From contig JAIFLV010000005.1 in the NCBI GenBank assembly GCA_020048895.1, positions 1 through 33,064 of the forward strand: a DNA stretch of 33,064 nucleotides. Reading direction: 5' to 3'. The stretch's first letter is position 1, and the number at the start of each line of letters is the position of its first letter. A model generated the notes under the pieces. It worked only from the letters and a program-made list of their open reading frames with translations. It ran no database searches and was not told the DNA's origin. The position numbers and the translations under genes are program-made. This document shows, in pieces, positions 6,238 to 13,821 of this stretch. This stretch comes from Rhodoferax sp. Its GTDB lineage: Bacteria; Pseudomonadota; Gammaproteobacteria; Burkholderiales; Burkholderiaceae_C.

Positions 6238-6306
6238 CCCACGCTGCTGGAAACGCTGGACGCGCTGGGCCGTGCGCAGCGCGAAAGGTACGCGTGGCGG
6301 GGGTGA
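6238..6306 (+). pseudogene. Terminal fragment of the methyltransferase winged-helix tail
   Basis: In frame with TGA 6304-6306 the sequence reads PTLLETLDALGRAQRERY and then AWRG. This matches the end of the methyltransferase at 3-518 (PTLLETLEALGRAQ..), with DNA identity high over CCCACGCTGCTGGAAACGCT. Its stop overlaps the GTG start of the next gene (GTGA), so a complete methyltransferase probably once stood upstream and was translationally coupled to the PcfJ/HIRAN gene. Confidence 0.75.
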
Positions 6307-8216
6307 ACGACGTTTTGCCACGCATTCGGGCGCATGTCTGGCTTTCAGCCGCCGACCTGGGTGAAAACGACGGTTATGCACGTCTTTGGCTGCACCTGGA
6401 CGACGGACAGGTACGCGTCTTTCGTCTGCCAGCAGCCAAGCTGGGCCACCAAGCCGCTCTGACGCCGCTGGCCGTCGCGTCGATGGCCGATCCGCGCGGC
6501 CTGTTGCTGGAGCTGAGCGATCCGGAATTCGACTGGGCGATTCCTGTTTACGCAGCGCCCGCAGTGCCCGTCGCGAACCCGCAGCGCTGGGGCGTGGCGC
6601 AGGCGCAGGCGCTGCGTTTCGCGGCCAGTCTGGACGGCGAGGTGCTGCAGGTGCTGGGGCAACTCGACAGCCTGCGCACCTGGGGGTCGGCGCGCAACTA
6701 CACCCGGCTGGCGACGCTGACACCCGTGCAACGCACCTACAGGCTGCAGGCGATCACGCGGTTCCCGGTGCTGGTGGCGCCGGTGTTGCTATCGGCGCAC
6801 CATCGCCTGGAACTGTTCGGCGGCAAACGCCACGCCTGGCGCGAACATGACGACGCGGTGGTCGAGGCAATTGATCGGGGCCGCGACCTGACAGGAGCGC
6901 TGGCGGCCTTTTACGGCATCTCGCGCGCTCTGGTACGCAGCGCGGTGTGCCAACGCATGTGGGGCAGTACCGCACTGTCGCACCGGGACTTCCTGTTGCT
7001 GCTCGACGCTCTGGCGCCCGAACAGCGGCCCGCAAGCTGGGAAGAAATCGAGCCCTTCGTGCCAAATCTGCCCGCGCTATGGGGACTGCTGGGCGAACGG
7101 GATCGGCTCGTGGCGCTGGGGCGCGCGGTTTTTCGGCCCGGTTGGACCGCGCTGTGGCGCGCTTGCGCACAGCGCTTTGAGTCGCTGCCGGCAGTGCTGT
7201 TCGATACCGGCGACTTTCTGCGCGCCGCAACGGCGCAGGCAGAAAATACGCTCGGCGCTGGCGCTTGGAGCACCACCCGGCTGGCGCTGGCCTGGATGCG
7301 TTCGCGTGGCCTGGTGTCGCTGTTGAATGCATCGCGGCGGTGGCACGCGGCCTACCGTGCACCAGTCGACCCGGACCAATGCACAGAAGTGCTGCCGCGA
7401 GTGCTGGGACCGCTTGAAACTGCCGAAGGATCAGCCTGCGAGATCGACGACCGGCCCGGCCTGGTGCGCGAAGGTGACGAAATGGGCCACTGCGTAGCCG
7501 ACTACTGGATCGATTGCTTGCAGCACGGGCACCGCATCGTGAGCCTGCGCCGCCCCGACGGGGAGCGCGCCACTGCCCAATATCAGCCCAGCCCGACGGC
7601 TGCCGACACAACAAACTACCGCCTGGTTCAGCTGCGCGGGCCGCAGAACGACGACATCAGCGAAGCGATGGATGACTGGGCCGCCCAGGTGCAAGCCGAA
7701 CTGAACGCTGTGCCGCGTCGGTCCGCCCGCGCGGCGGCGCTGGCAGCAGCAACGGCACGTGCCCTTCGCCAAGGCGATGCGCCGATCCCGGCTGCGTATG
7801 TGCCGCTGGACCGCGAAAGCGCGCGCGAACTGGCTCGCGTGCTGGCGCGCCACGCGGCCCAACCCGAAAACCGGCCCCTACCCGGCGAACTGCTGCGCGC
7901 CAGGGTTGCGGGCTTTGGCTACCACAACGGTGCGGCGGTGCAAGCGCAGCTGACACCCGGGTGCGCGCTGGCGCTGGTGCGCGAGCCGCACAACCCGCAT
8001 GACGCGATGGCAGTGCGTATCGATGGTTGCACGGTAACCCTCGGCTATGTACCCCGCCCGGTCAACGCCGACATCGCCCGGCGCCTGGACGCGGGCGAGG
8101 CACTGGCGTGCCAGGTGATCGAATGCGATCCCGCTGCCGAACCCTGTACGCGGCTGGTCTTTGCCATCACCCTGGAACCGGCTCAAGATGTTGTGAGCCT
8201 GCGCAGAGTTTTTTGA
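6303..8216 (+). CDS. Large PcfJ-like protein with C-terminal HIRAN domain
   Basis: A 637-residue protein. The frame is open from 6009, but the first 98 codons run through the WYL operator and the methyltransferase relic, so GTG 6303 (V-N-D-V-L-P-R..) is preferred. Residues ~1-370 are a helical, Trp/Arg-rich region of no family I can name. Around 375-460 is a PcfJ-like domain: GLVREGDEMGHCVADYW, IVSLRRPDGERATAQY, then LVQLRGPQND, with the family's typical (M/N)xHCV motif. Residues ~528-625 form a HIRAN domain (LLRARVAGFGYHNG, LALVREPHNPHDAMAVRI, TLGYVPRPVN). PcfJ proteins were first seen on conjugative plasmids; HIRAN suggests DNA binding. The GTGA overlap with a methyltransferase tail suggests a former defence operon. 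Confidence 0.8.
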   Translation: MNDVLPRIRAHVWLSAADLGENDGYARLWLHLDDGQVRVFRLPAAKLGHQAALTPLAVASMADPRGLLLELSDPEFDWAIPVYAAPAVPVANPQRWGVAQAQALRFAASLDGEVLQVLGQLDSLRTWGSARNYTRLATLTPVQRTYRLQAITRFPVLVAPVLLSAHHRLELFGGKRHAWREHDDAVVEAIDRGRDLTGALAAFYGISRALVRSAVCQRMWGSTALSHRDFLLLLDALAPEQRPASWEEIEPFVPNLPALWGLLGERDRLVALGRAVFRPGWTALWRACAQRFESLPAVLFDTGDFLRAATAQAENTLGAGAWSTTRLALAWMRSRGLVSLLNASRRWHAAYRAPVDPDQCTEVLPRVLGPLETAEGSACEIDDRPGLVREGDEMGHCVADYWIDCLQHGHRIVSLRRPDGERATAQYQPSPTAADTTNYRLVQLRGPQNDDISEAMDDWAAQVQAELNAVPRRSARAAALAAATARALRQGDAPIPAAYVPLDRESARELARVLARHAAQPENRPLPGELLRARVAGFGYHNGAAVQAQLTPGCALALVREPHNPHDAMAVRIDGCTVTLGYVPRPVNADIARRLDAGEALACQVIECDPAAEPCTRLVFAITLEPAQDVVSLRRVF

Positions 8217-8400
8217 GACGGCACAAGTCCAGCAATTCCCCATCTGCCGCATACAACAGGTAGCTGCCAGGTTCAACCTCAATCACGTAGCACGCGGGAT
8301 GCCGAAATCGCGCGCCATGGTCGCGAACGGCCATCGGAACCCGTGGGTCGTTCACAATCCAAACGTCTTGCCCGACCCAGTCTTTGTTCAGTATTTGCAT
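8167..8400 (-). CDS. Hypothetical small protein
   Basis: A 77-residue product beginning MQILNKDWVGQDVWIVNDPR and including HPACYVIEVEPGSYLLYAAD. The alternating beta pattern looks like a real small domain, but I do not recognise it. Its 3' end overlaps the end of the PcfJ/HIRAN gene by about 50 bases, tail to tail, so the last ~17 residues (LCAGSQHLEPVPG) are less certain. No strong ribosome-binding site is visible. Confidence 0.45.
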   Translation of the reverse strand: MQILNKDWVGQDVWIVNDPRVPMAVRDHGARFRHPACYVIEVEPGSYLLYAADGELLDLCRLKKLCAGSQHLEPVPG

Positions 8401-8450
8401 GTTTCAGGCTACTCCGCAGGGTGAATCCTATGACGCCACACCGACCAGCG

Positions 8451-8500
8451 ATTCGCTATCAAAACCAGAGCTGCTTACGCAGGTGCAGCAAACGCTGGAG
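8451..8500 (+). repeat. Dispersed repeat, copy 3
   Basis: ATTCGCTATCAAAACCAGAG, CTGCTTACGCAGGTGCAGCA, then AACGCTGGAG. It is nearly identical to copies 1 and 2. The preceding bases (GAATCC..CGACCAGCG) also resemble those before copy 1 (GAATCCGG..CGACCAGCAG), so this may be a further scrap of a methyltransferase tail. Confidence 0.65.
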
Positions 8501-8524
8501 CCCTTTTCCCCTTAGAGCTTCTAC

Positions 8525-9403
8525 TTACTGCTTGTTCGACGGAACGGGCACTTTGCGTGCCCGTTCAAACAGCGGCATGACCTTGGGCAGATTGGCCTGA
8601 ATTTCGGCGATGCGTTTGCTGCCCGAAGGGTGGGTCGACAGCCACTGGGGCGGCGCGCCCTTGCTGGCGGCCCCCATCTTTTGCCACAGTGTGACGCCAG
8701 CGCGGGGATCGTAGCCAGCCCGGGCGGCGAGTTCCATGCCCACCAGATCGGCTTCGGACTAGTCTTCCCGGCTGAATTCCAGCGTGAGCAGTTGCGCGCC
8801 GTAGTTGGTGACCGTTTGCCCAAACTGCCCAAACCCCAGCACCTGGCTCAACACATTGGCGCCGATGTTGGTGGCGGCGTTCTTGCCCATGCGCTCGCGG
8901 GCGTGTTCGCGTAGCGCGTGCGCCACTTCATGCCCCATCACCATGGCCACCTCGTCATCGGTCAACTTCAGTTGTTGCAGGATGCCACTGTAAAAGGCGA
9001 TCTTGCCGCCTGGCATACAGAAGGCGTTGATCTGGTTGGAGCCGATCAGGTTGACTTCCCAGCGCCAGTCGCGGGCGCGGGGGTTCCAGGCAATGGCGAA
9101 TGGAATAATTTTCGCAGCGATGGCGCGCAAGCGTCGCAACTGGGCATTGTCCGCAGATGCCAGGGCGTTCTGCTGGGCCGCCTGGCTGAGCATTTGCGCA
9201 TATTGCTGTGCGCTGGAACGCTCCACCTGATCGGCTGGCACCAGCTTGGTAAAAGCCGAGTTGCGCCCCACCTCGACACCTTCTGCCGGTGGCCTGTTCT
9301 GCGCAGACACCGGCACCGCCAGCACCAGCACCAGCAGGCCGACGCACAGGCTGTGCAGGTGGGCGCTGGCAGCGCTGCTACTTGGAATAGACGCTGGCGC
9401 CAC
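8525..9403 (-). pseudogene. M48 family metalloprotease interrupted by an amber codon
   Basis: Two consecutive same-frame segments (9403-8759 and 8758-8525) together make a ~290-residue periplasmic M48 protease of the LoiP/BepA type. It has a signal peptide (LCVGLLVLVLAVPVSAQ), the zinc motif HEVAHALREH, and after the break SEADLVGMELAARAGYDP, carrying the third zinc ligand Glu. TAG (8759-8761) stands where the family usually has Glu (FSRED-E-SEAD); a single G-to-T change explains it. Termination there gives a 214-residue product lacking the third ligand. Start GTG 9403 overlaps the end of the upstream lipoprotein gene by 26 bases. Such proteases clear misfolded outer-membrane proteins. A sequencing error remains possible. 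Confidence 0.8.
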
Positions 9404-10607
9404 CCTTGCCTACCGCCAGCAACTGGGCCTGCACATAGTTCAGCGCCAGCAGATCGGCCGTGGTGTTGCTGGTTTGGCGCGTCCAGGTGGCTCCGGTCGG
9501 GCTGGTCCATACGGCACCACCGGCTCCAACGGCAACAAACTGGCTGTATGAGGCCGTCACTGCGCGCAGATCGGAGGCGGGACTGAGCGTCTGTGCCGTC
9601 CAGGTCACGCCGTCAATGCTGGTCAGTATGGTTCCACCATCGCCCACCGCGGTATAGGCGTACGAGGTGTAGTACTGCACAGCCACGGCACGCAGATTGG
9701 CCGTGGTGTTGGAGGTGGCCGCTGTCCAGGTCAGTCCGTCAGTGCTGGTCAGCACGGTGCCCCCAGCACCTACAGCCATCCACAGACCCACTCCAGAGAA
9801 GGCTACGCCGTACAAGTTGGCGCTACTGGGCACGCTGGTCGCGGCGGTCCAGGCAAGGCCGTCGGTAGATGTGATCACGGTACCGTTGTCGCCTACGGCA
9901 ACCAGCCGCGCGCCATTGAAGGCAACCGCGTTCAGCCGTGCCGTCGTGCCGGAAGTCGCTGTGGTCCAGGTGGACAGGTCTGAGCCATATAACACGCTGC
10001 CGGCATCCCCCACCGCATAAAAATTGGCAAAGGCATAGGCCGCCGCGTACAGTTCGGGGCGACCGGATCCGGCCACCGCAGTCCAGCTCAGGCCATCTGC
10101 ACTGTGGTACATCGCACCGCCAGCACCTACTGCCAGATAACGCTGCACAGAATCGCTCGCAAGGCCATACGTGATGCCGCGCAGATCGCCGCTGCCCAGC
10201 CCCGCGGCCGTGCCCACCTGCCAGACGCTGCCTGCAGGCCGGGGTACTACTGCGACGGAAGGTGTCTGTGCACCCCCCGGACCACCATCAAAACGTCCGT
10301 TGATGGTGAACGCGTAGGACACGCCGTTGGTCAACCCTGTCACCACGTAGGGGGAGGTGACATTGAGCACGTCCACATGGTTGGGCGTCGTAAACAACTC
10401 GTCGGTAGAAATACGCGTTCCGGGCGCGTAAAACAGCCAATACTGCACATCCTTGTCAGGCGTCCAGGTTATGGTGACCTGACCATCTCCGGGCTCGACT
10501 TTTATGCCTCCTACCGGCGGCGACGCTGAACTGCCGCCGCCACAGCCACCCACCAGCGCTACGAGCACAAGGGCGGCAAATTTCAGCCAAAGCGAATGAA
10601 ATGACAT
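9378..10607 (-). CDS. Lipoprotein with fibronectin III domain and repeated beta-propeller-type units
   Basis: ATG 10607 gives a lipoprotein signal (MSFHSLWLKFAALVLVAL then VGGC, lipobox Cys). Earlier in-frame codons would bury this signal. Next comes a fibronectin type III-like domain (VEPGDGQVTITWTPD.., VVTGLTNGVSYAFTI). At least six units follow, of the form LRAVA..AVGAGGTVLTSTDGLTWTAA, each with a Gly-rich turn and an Asp-Gly-x-x-Trp-Thr strand, as in Ycf48/BNR-type propellers. The product is probably anchored in the outer membrane and binds a ligand or partner. The unit spacing at DNA level (about 130 bases) could allow recombination between repeats. It is divergent from the response regulator, with a direct repeat between them. 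Confidence 0.8.
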   Translation of the reverse strand: MSFHSLWLKFAALVLVALVGGCGGGSSASPPVGGIKVEPGDGQVTITWTPDKDVQYWLFYAPGTRISTDELFTTPNHVDVLNVTSPYVVTGLTNGVSYAFTINGRFDGGPGGAQTPSVAVVPRPAGSVWQVGTAAGLGSGDLRGITYGLASDSVQRYLAVGAGGAMYHSADGLSWTAVAGSGRPELYAAAYAFANFYAVGDAGSVLYGSDLSTWTTATSGTTARLNAVAFNGARLVAVGDNGTVITSTDGLAWTAATSVPSSANLYGVAFSGVGLWMAVGAGGTVLTSTDGLTWTAATSNTTANLRAVAVQYYTSYAYTAVGDGGTILTSIDGVTWTAQTLSPASDLRAVTASYSQFVAVGAGGAVWTSPTGATWTRQTSNTTADLLALNYVQAQLLAVGKGGASVYSK

Positions 10608-10700
10608 GAGAGTGGGTTCCCCAACAGCGGTTGACAAAGACCGACCGAGTTTAGATGACTTTGGTTTGTGTTTCAAAACGCCCACTGAACGGATCGGCCA

Positions 10701-10716
10701 TTTACCAAACTTTACC
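10701..10716. promoter_or_regulatory. Direct repeat upstream of the response regulator, possible OmpR-type operator
   Basis: TTTACC occurs at 10701-10706 and again at 10711-10716, ten bases apart on one helix face, 55 bases before the regulator start. OmpR-family regulators bind such tandem half-sites. It sits between the divergent lipoprotein gene and the two-component operon. Confidence 0.35.
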
Positions 10717-10770
10717 CCCAAGCCATTCGACACGCACACGCAGGGCCAGGCACATCGCTAGACTGCGTCT

Positions 10771-11487
10771 ATGAGCCAAAACCTTTTGATGATTGAGGAC
10801 GACAACCGGCTGGCCGCGATGGTGGCGCAGTACCTGGAGCAGTCCGGCTATGTCCTGCACCACGCTGGCGACGGCCAGAGTGGGCTGGCGCAGCTGGCCA
10901 ACCCGCCGCACGGCAAAGCGTTCGAGCTGGTGATTCTGGACCTGATGCTGCCCGATATGGATGGGCTGGACGTCTGCCGGCGCATCCGTGCCATGGCCGC
11001 GCCGCTGGCGCAGGTCCCGGTGCTGATGCTCACCGCCAAGGGCGACGCGATGGACCGCATCATCGGGCTGGAAGTGGGTGCCGATGATTATTTGCCCAAA
11101 CCCTTTGAACCACGCGAATTGCTGGCACGCATACGCGCCGTGTTGCGACGCAGCGGTGAGGGTGCTGCCTCGGCACATACGGTGCTGCGGTTCGGTGCGC
11201 TCTGCATCGATCGCGATGCGCGCACCGTATCGGTGGCCGATGCCCCGTGCGACCTGACGTCCTACCAGTTCGATCTGCTGGTAGCCCTGGCCGAGCGGGC
11301 CGGCCGGGTACTCACCCGCGACCAGATCATGGAAGCGGTGCGCGGACGGGAACTCGAAGCGTTTGACCGCTCCATCGACGTACACATGGGCCGCATCCGC
11401 GCCGCCATTGAGAAAGATGCCAAAGACCCAAAACGCATCCTCACGGTACGCGGCGTCGGCTACGTTTTTGCCCGGCAGCAGGACTGA
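10771..11487 (+). CDS. OmpR-family response regulator
   Basis: A 238-residue two-domain regulator. The receiver domain has the acidic pair (LLMIEDDNRLA), the phospho-accepting Asp57 in LVILDLMLPDMDG, the Thr/Ser strand (VLMLTAKGD) and the Lys in YLPKPFEPRELL. The C-terminal winged helix (residues ~135-235) includes DLTSYQFDLLVALAERAGRV, FDRSIDVHMGRIRAAIE and KRILTVRGVGYVF, all standard for OmpR/PhoB. Phosphorylation by the kinase encoded six bases downstream should drive DNA binding. The order and divergent lipoprotein suggest local targets. The signal is unknown. Confidence 0.95.
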   Translation: MSQNLLMIEDDNRLAAMVAQYLEQSGYVLHHAGDGQSGLAQLANPPHGKAFELVILDLMLPDMDGLDVCRRIRAMAAPLAQVPVLMLTAKGDAMDRIIGLEVGADDYLPKPFEPRELLARIRAVLRRSGEGAASAHTVLRFGALCIDRDARTVSVADAPCDLTSYQFDLLVALAERAGRVLTRDQIMEAVRGRELEAFDRSIDVHMGRIRAAIEKDAKDPKRILTVRGVGYVFARQQD

Positions 11488-11493
11488 GGCAGC

Positions 11494-12759
11494 GTGCTGA
11501 ACAAGCTGTATATCCGCATCTGGCTGGCCGTGGTGCTGGCGGTGGCAGTGCTCACATTCCTGGTGGGATGGGCCTGGCGCATGGCAGCCGAACCGCCTTT
11601 GCGGGAAGTGGTGGTGCGCAACCAGTCGGGGGAAGTCATTGGCAACGGCCACGCCCCGTTGCGCCGCCCCGGTATGCGCCGTACGCCCCTGCAGCCCAAC
11701 GGGGATCTGGACGGTGACGGCGAGCCCGATGTGCCACCCCACCTGCGGGGCGAGCCACCACCGGAGCCGCGCGGGCGCTTTGGTGACGGCCCGGAGTTTG
11801 AAGTGCGCATGCAGGACGGGCAAACCATGCACCTGCATCTGCCCCGTGCGCGTGCGTCAAACTGGCGTGCACCCTTCGGATTTTTCTGGACGCTGGGGCT
11901 GGTCGCGGTCGCAGTGGCGCTGGGCACTTACCCGATTGTGCGGCGCCTCACGCGCAGGCTCGAATCCCTGCAGCACAGCGTGGAGCAATGGGGTGACGGC
12001 AACCTGAGCGCACGTGCTCCCGAAACCGGCTCGGACGAAGTGGGATTCCTGGCCGCCCGTTTCAACCATGCAGCGCAGCAAGTGGAGGCCCTGGTGAAGG
12101 CGCGTGATGCCTTGTTGGCCTCGCAAAAATCACTGCTCGCCAATGCCTCACACGAACTGCGCTCGCCCCTCACACGTATCCGCATGGGGCTGGAACTCAT
12201 GGGGAACACACCCGGTTCCGCAGCCAAAGAAGAGATTGCGCGCAACATCGCCGAACTCGATCTGCTCATAGAAGAAATCCTGCTGGCGAGTCGGCTCGAC
12301 GCCAAGGAGTCCGACCTGGGGACCGTCGAAGCAGTCGACCTCGTCGGACTGGCCGCCGAAGAGTGCGCACGTGCTCAATCCACCCTCGCACTGCAAATGC
12401 CGGGGTCCGAATTGCTGGTGCCAGGTGTCGGTAAATTGCTGCGCCGTGCCATGCGCAATCTGCTGGAAAACGCCAGGCGGCATGCCCAGGGCGAGGTCAC
12501 TCTGACCCTGCGCCAGGATGGCAGCCACGCAGTGATTCAGGTCTGTGATCAGGGTCCGGGAGTACCCGAAGCATTCCGAGAGCGCATTTTCGAGCCCTTT
12601 TATCGCCTTCCAGGAGCTTCTGAGCGCGATGGCGGTGTGGGATTGGGTCTGGCGCTCGTGCGATCCATCGCATTGCGCCATGGGGGCAGTGTGCGCTGCC
12701 GGGACAACCAGCACGGAGGCGCCTGTTTCGAAATTTTCCTTCCACAGGCATCTGCGTAG
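11494..12759 (+). CDS. Sensor histidine kinase
   Basis: A 421-residue membrane kinase, GTG start, six bases after the regulator stop. TM1 is at residues ~7-29 (IRIWLAVVLAVAVLTFLVGW). A periplasmic loop of ~100 residues follows, TM2 is at ~127-148 (FFWTLGLVAVAVALG), and a HAMP linker after it. His220 lies in SHELRSPLTRIRMGLEL. The ATPase shows the N box (RNLLENARRHA), G1 (DQGPGVPEAF) and G2 (GVGLGLALVRSIALRHGG). The periplasmic loop is unusual: Pro/Arg-rich with NGDLDGDGEPDVPPHLRG, whose D-x-D-G-D-G-x-x-D spacing resembles an EF-hand or dockerin calcium loop. It may sense a cation or metal; this is inference. Confidence 0.93.
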   Translation: MLNKLYIRIWLAVVLAVAVLTFLVGWAWRMAAEPPLREVVVRNQSGEVIGNGHAPLRRPGMRRTPLQPNGDLDGDGEPDVPPHLRGEPPPEPRGRFGDGPEFEVRMQDGQTMHLHLPRARASNWRAPFGFFWTLGLVAVAVALGTYPIVRRLTRRLESLQHSVEQWGDGNLSARAPETGSDEVGFLAARFNHAAQQVEALVKARDALLASQKSLLANASHELRSPLTRIRMGLELMGNTPGSAAKEEIARNIAELDLLIEEILLASRLDAKESDLGTVEAVDLVGLAAEECARAQSTLALQMPGSELLVPGVGKLLRRAMRNLLENARRHAQGEVTLTLRQDGSHAVIQVCDQGPGVPEAFRERIFEPFYRLPGASERDGGVGLGLALVRSIALRHGGSVRCRDNQHGGACFEIFLPQASA

Positions 12760-12798
12760 CGTCCAGACCGGCTCCCAAATGGTGTGCCTGGTCATTTC

Positions 12799-12827
12799 TT
12801 GACCTAAGTCATGCATTTTTGTGAAAT
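12799..12827 (+). promoter_or_regulatory. Putative promoter with an overlapping FNR-like site
   Basis: TTGACC (12799-12804), a 17-base spacer, then TGAAAT (12822-12827) fits a sigma-70 promoter with a four-of-six -10. The -35 overlaps TTGAC-CTAA-GTCAT (12799-12812), close to the FNR consensus TTGAT-N4-ATCAA. It would read into the hairpin-rich gap before 13008. Confidence 0.35.
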
Positions 12828-12963
12828 TTAGCTGCAAATTCACCCGAATGGGGGATACCGCCGTCGCTCCAAACCCCGTAAAGTTGATCCCAGCTGCTGT
12901 CACAGTTCACCAGGATCGAAGCCCAGACAGTCTATAAGTCTGGCTTCAACAGGTTCCAACGAC

Positions 12964-12983
12964 GTCTCTTCGGAGACTTTTTT
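12964..12983 (+). terminator. Rho-independent terminator 1
   Basis: GTCTC, UUCG tetraloop, GAGAC, then six T residues. The stem is short but has a very stable loop. It is oriented to stop plus-strand transcription. Confidence 0.8.
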
Positions 12984-12984
12984 A

Positions 12985-13008
12985 GCCACCCCCGGGTGGC
13001 TTTTTTTT
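12985..13008 (+). terminator. Rho-independent terminator 2
   Basis: GCCACC and GGTGGC enclose a four-base CCCG loop, followed by eight T residues (13001-13008). On the minus strand no T-run follows, so it does not serve the convergent gene ending at 13015. Confidence 0.85.
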
Positions 13009-13014
13009 GCGCCC

Positions 13015-13821
13015 TTATCGCCCGAAGATGTGGATCGCATTCGCGACTTTGCGCTGGTTCGGCTCATTGGCGGGGCGATCCATCACCGCATGGCCCTGCA
13101 CGAACAAGGTGCTACTGCCACCGCCATCCAGATTGACCGCATTCAGCACACCCAGGTCGGCCATGATGCGGGAGAGTTGCACCAGACTGAGCCCCAAAAC
13201 GGGCGGCTTGCGCCCCTCTGCGGTCACGATGAACAGGTAACGTGTGGTGTCGTCCAGCCCTACCGCAGTACGCGGATGCAGGGTTTCGCACAAGTTCTTG
13301 CACTGTGCGTCGTCTTGCACAGTGCGCACCTGTCCCTGGTTCACCAGCCAGGGAGTTCCGGCAACCACGTTGTGCCAGGCTGGTTTCAATTCAAATGGGG
13401 GCGTCAAGACTACGGTGCAATGTTGTTGCACGTCACAGGCCAGCAGCGGACTGTGCTGTTGCGACATCACCGCAGACCAGGCAACGCCGTTACTCACCGT
13501 GATTCCGCGCGGCTGGAAATTGCGGTCAAAGAAGGACGCGTTGGCGCTGACCACGCTGCGCTGCGTACCCGCCATACTGTCAATCGTCTGCCCACGCTCG
13601 TCACCTGCGGACACTTCAAAGCGCACCGCGGCCAGGTCCACCCGCACGACGTGCACCATGCTGTTGGCCACTGGCGAGCGTTTGGCGTAGAGAACACCAG
13701 GGCTAACGATGGTCCAGTCCCCAGGAGGCGCTGTCTGCGGCGCCGGCGTCCCACAGGCCAGTAGCTGGCTGATGACGGACCATACGGCGAACCAGCGCAG
13801 CCCGCGGCAGATAAAAGTCAC
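13015..13821 (-). CDS. Phosphodiester glycosidase (NAGPA/DUF2233-like) lipoprotein
   Basis: A 268-residue lipoprotein; the signal ends VISQLLACG. The NAGPA-type domain (phosphodiester glycosidase) shows VVSANASFFDRNFQPRG, PRTAVGLDDTTRYLFIVTAE and the near-universal NLDGGGSSTLFVQG. The founding member removes GlcNAc linked through a phosphodiester; bacterial relatives are thought to act on cell-wall or polysaccharide phosphodiesters. The GTG start (13821) overlaps the TGA of the serine hydrolase gene (GTGA), making it the last gene of the minus-strand recycling operon. Its place in a peptidoglycan locus suggests an envelope glycan substrate, but this is inferred. Confidence 0.88.
   Translation of the reverse strand: MTFICRGLRWFAVWSVISQLLACGTPAPQTAPPGDWTIVSPGVLYAKRSPVANSMVHVVRVDLAAVRFEVSAGDERGQTIDSMAGTQRSVVSANASFFDRNFQPRGITVSNGVAWSAVMSQQHSPLLACDVQQHCTVVLTPPFELKPAWHNVVAGTPWLVNQGQVRTVQDDAQCKNLCETLHPRTAVGLDDTTRYLFIVTAEGRKPPVLGLSLVQLSRIMADLGVLNAVNLDGGGSSTLFVQGHAVMDRPANEPNQRKVANAIHIFGR

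Larger units (their letters stand above)
12830..13008 (+). ncRNA. Candidate small RNA (three hairpins, double terminator)
   Basis: There is no credible gene between the kinase stop (12759) and 13015. A promoter-like sequence at 12799-12827 is followed by a bulged hairpin at 12918-12947 (GAAGCCCAGAC pairing with GTCTGGCTTC) and two intrinsic terminators ending at 13008. A transcript of about 170-180 nt is implied. Alternatively this is only the long 3' untranslated region of the two-component operon. No known RNA family was recognised. Confidence 0.35.

Noticed and set aside
6009..6302. The 98-codon N-terminal extension of the PcfJ/HIRAN frame
   Set aside because: It reads through the WYL operator, an antisense gene fragment and a methyltransferase relic in a different frame. 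GTG 6303 overlaps the relic's stop as in a coupled operon.
4592..8761. Reassignment of TAG to an amino acid in this organism
   Set aside because: TAG terminates several intact genes here (kinase at 12759, amiD at 23734, mepA at 27910, the propeller lipoprotein at 9378), so decay or sequence error is simpler.
10702..11838. Long minus-strand frame opposite the response regulator
   Set aside because: It is the antisense of strongly conserved regulator and kinase domains; His/Gln-rich shadow composition and no recognisable family.
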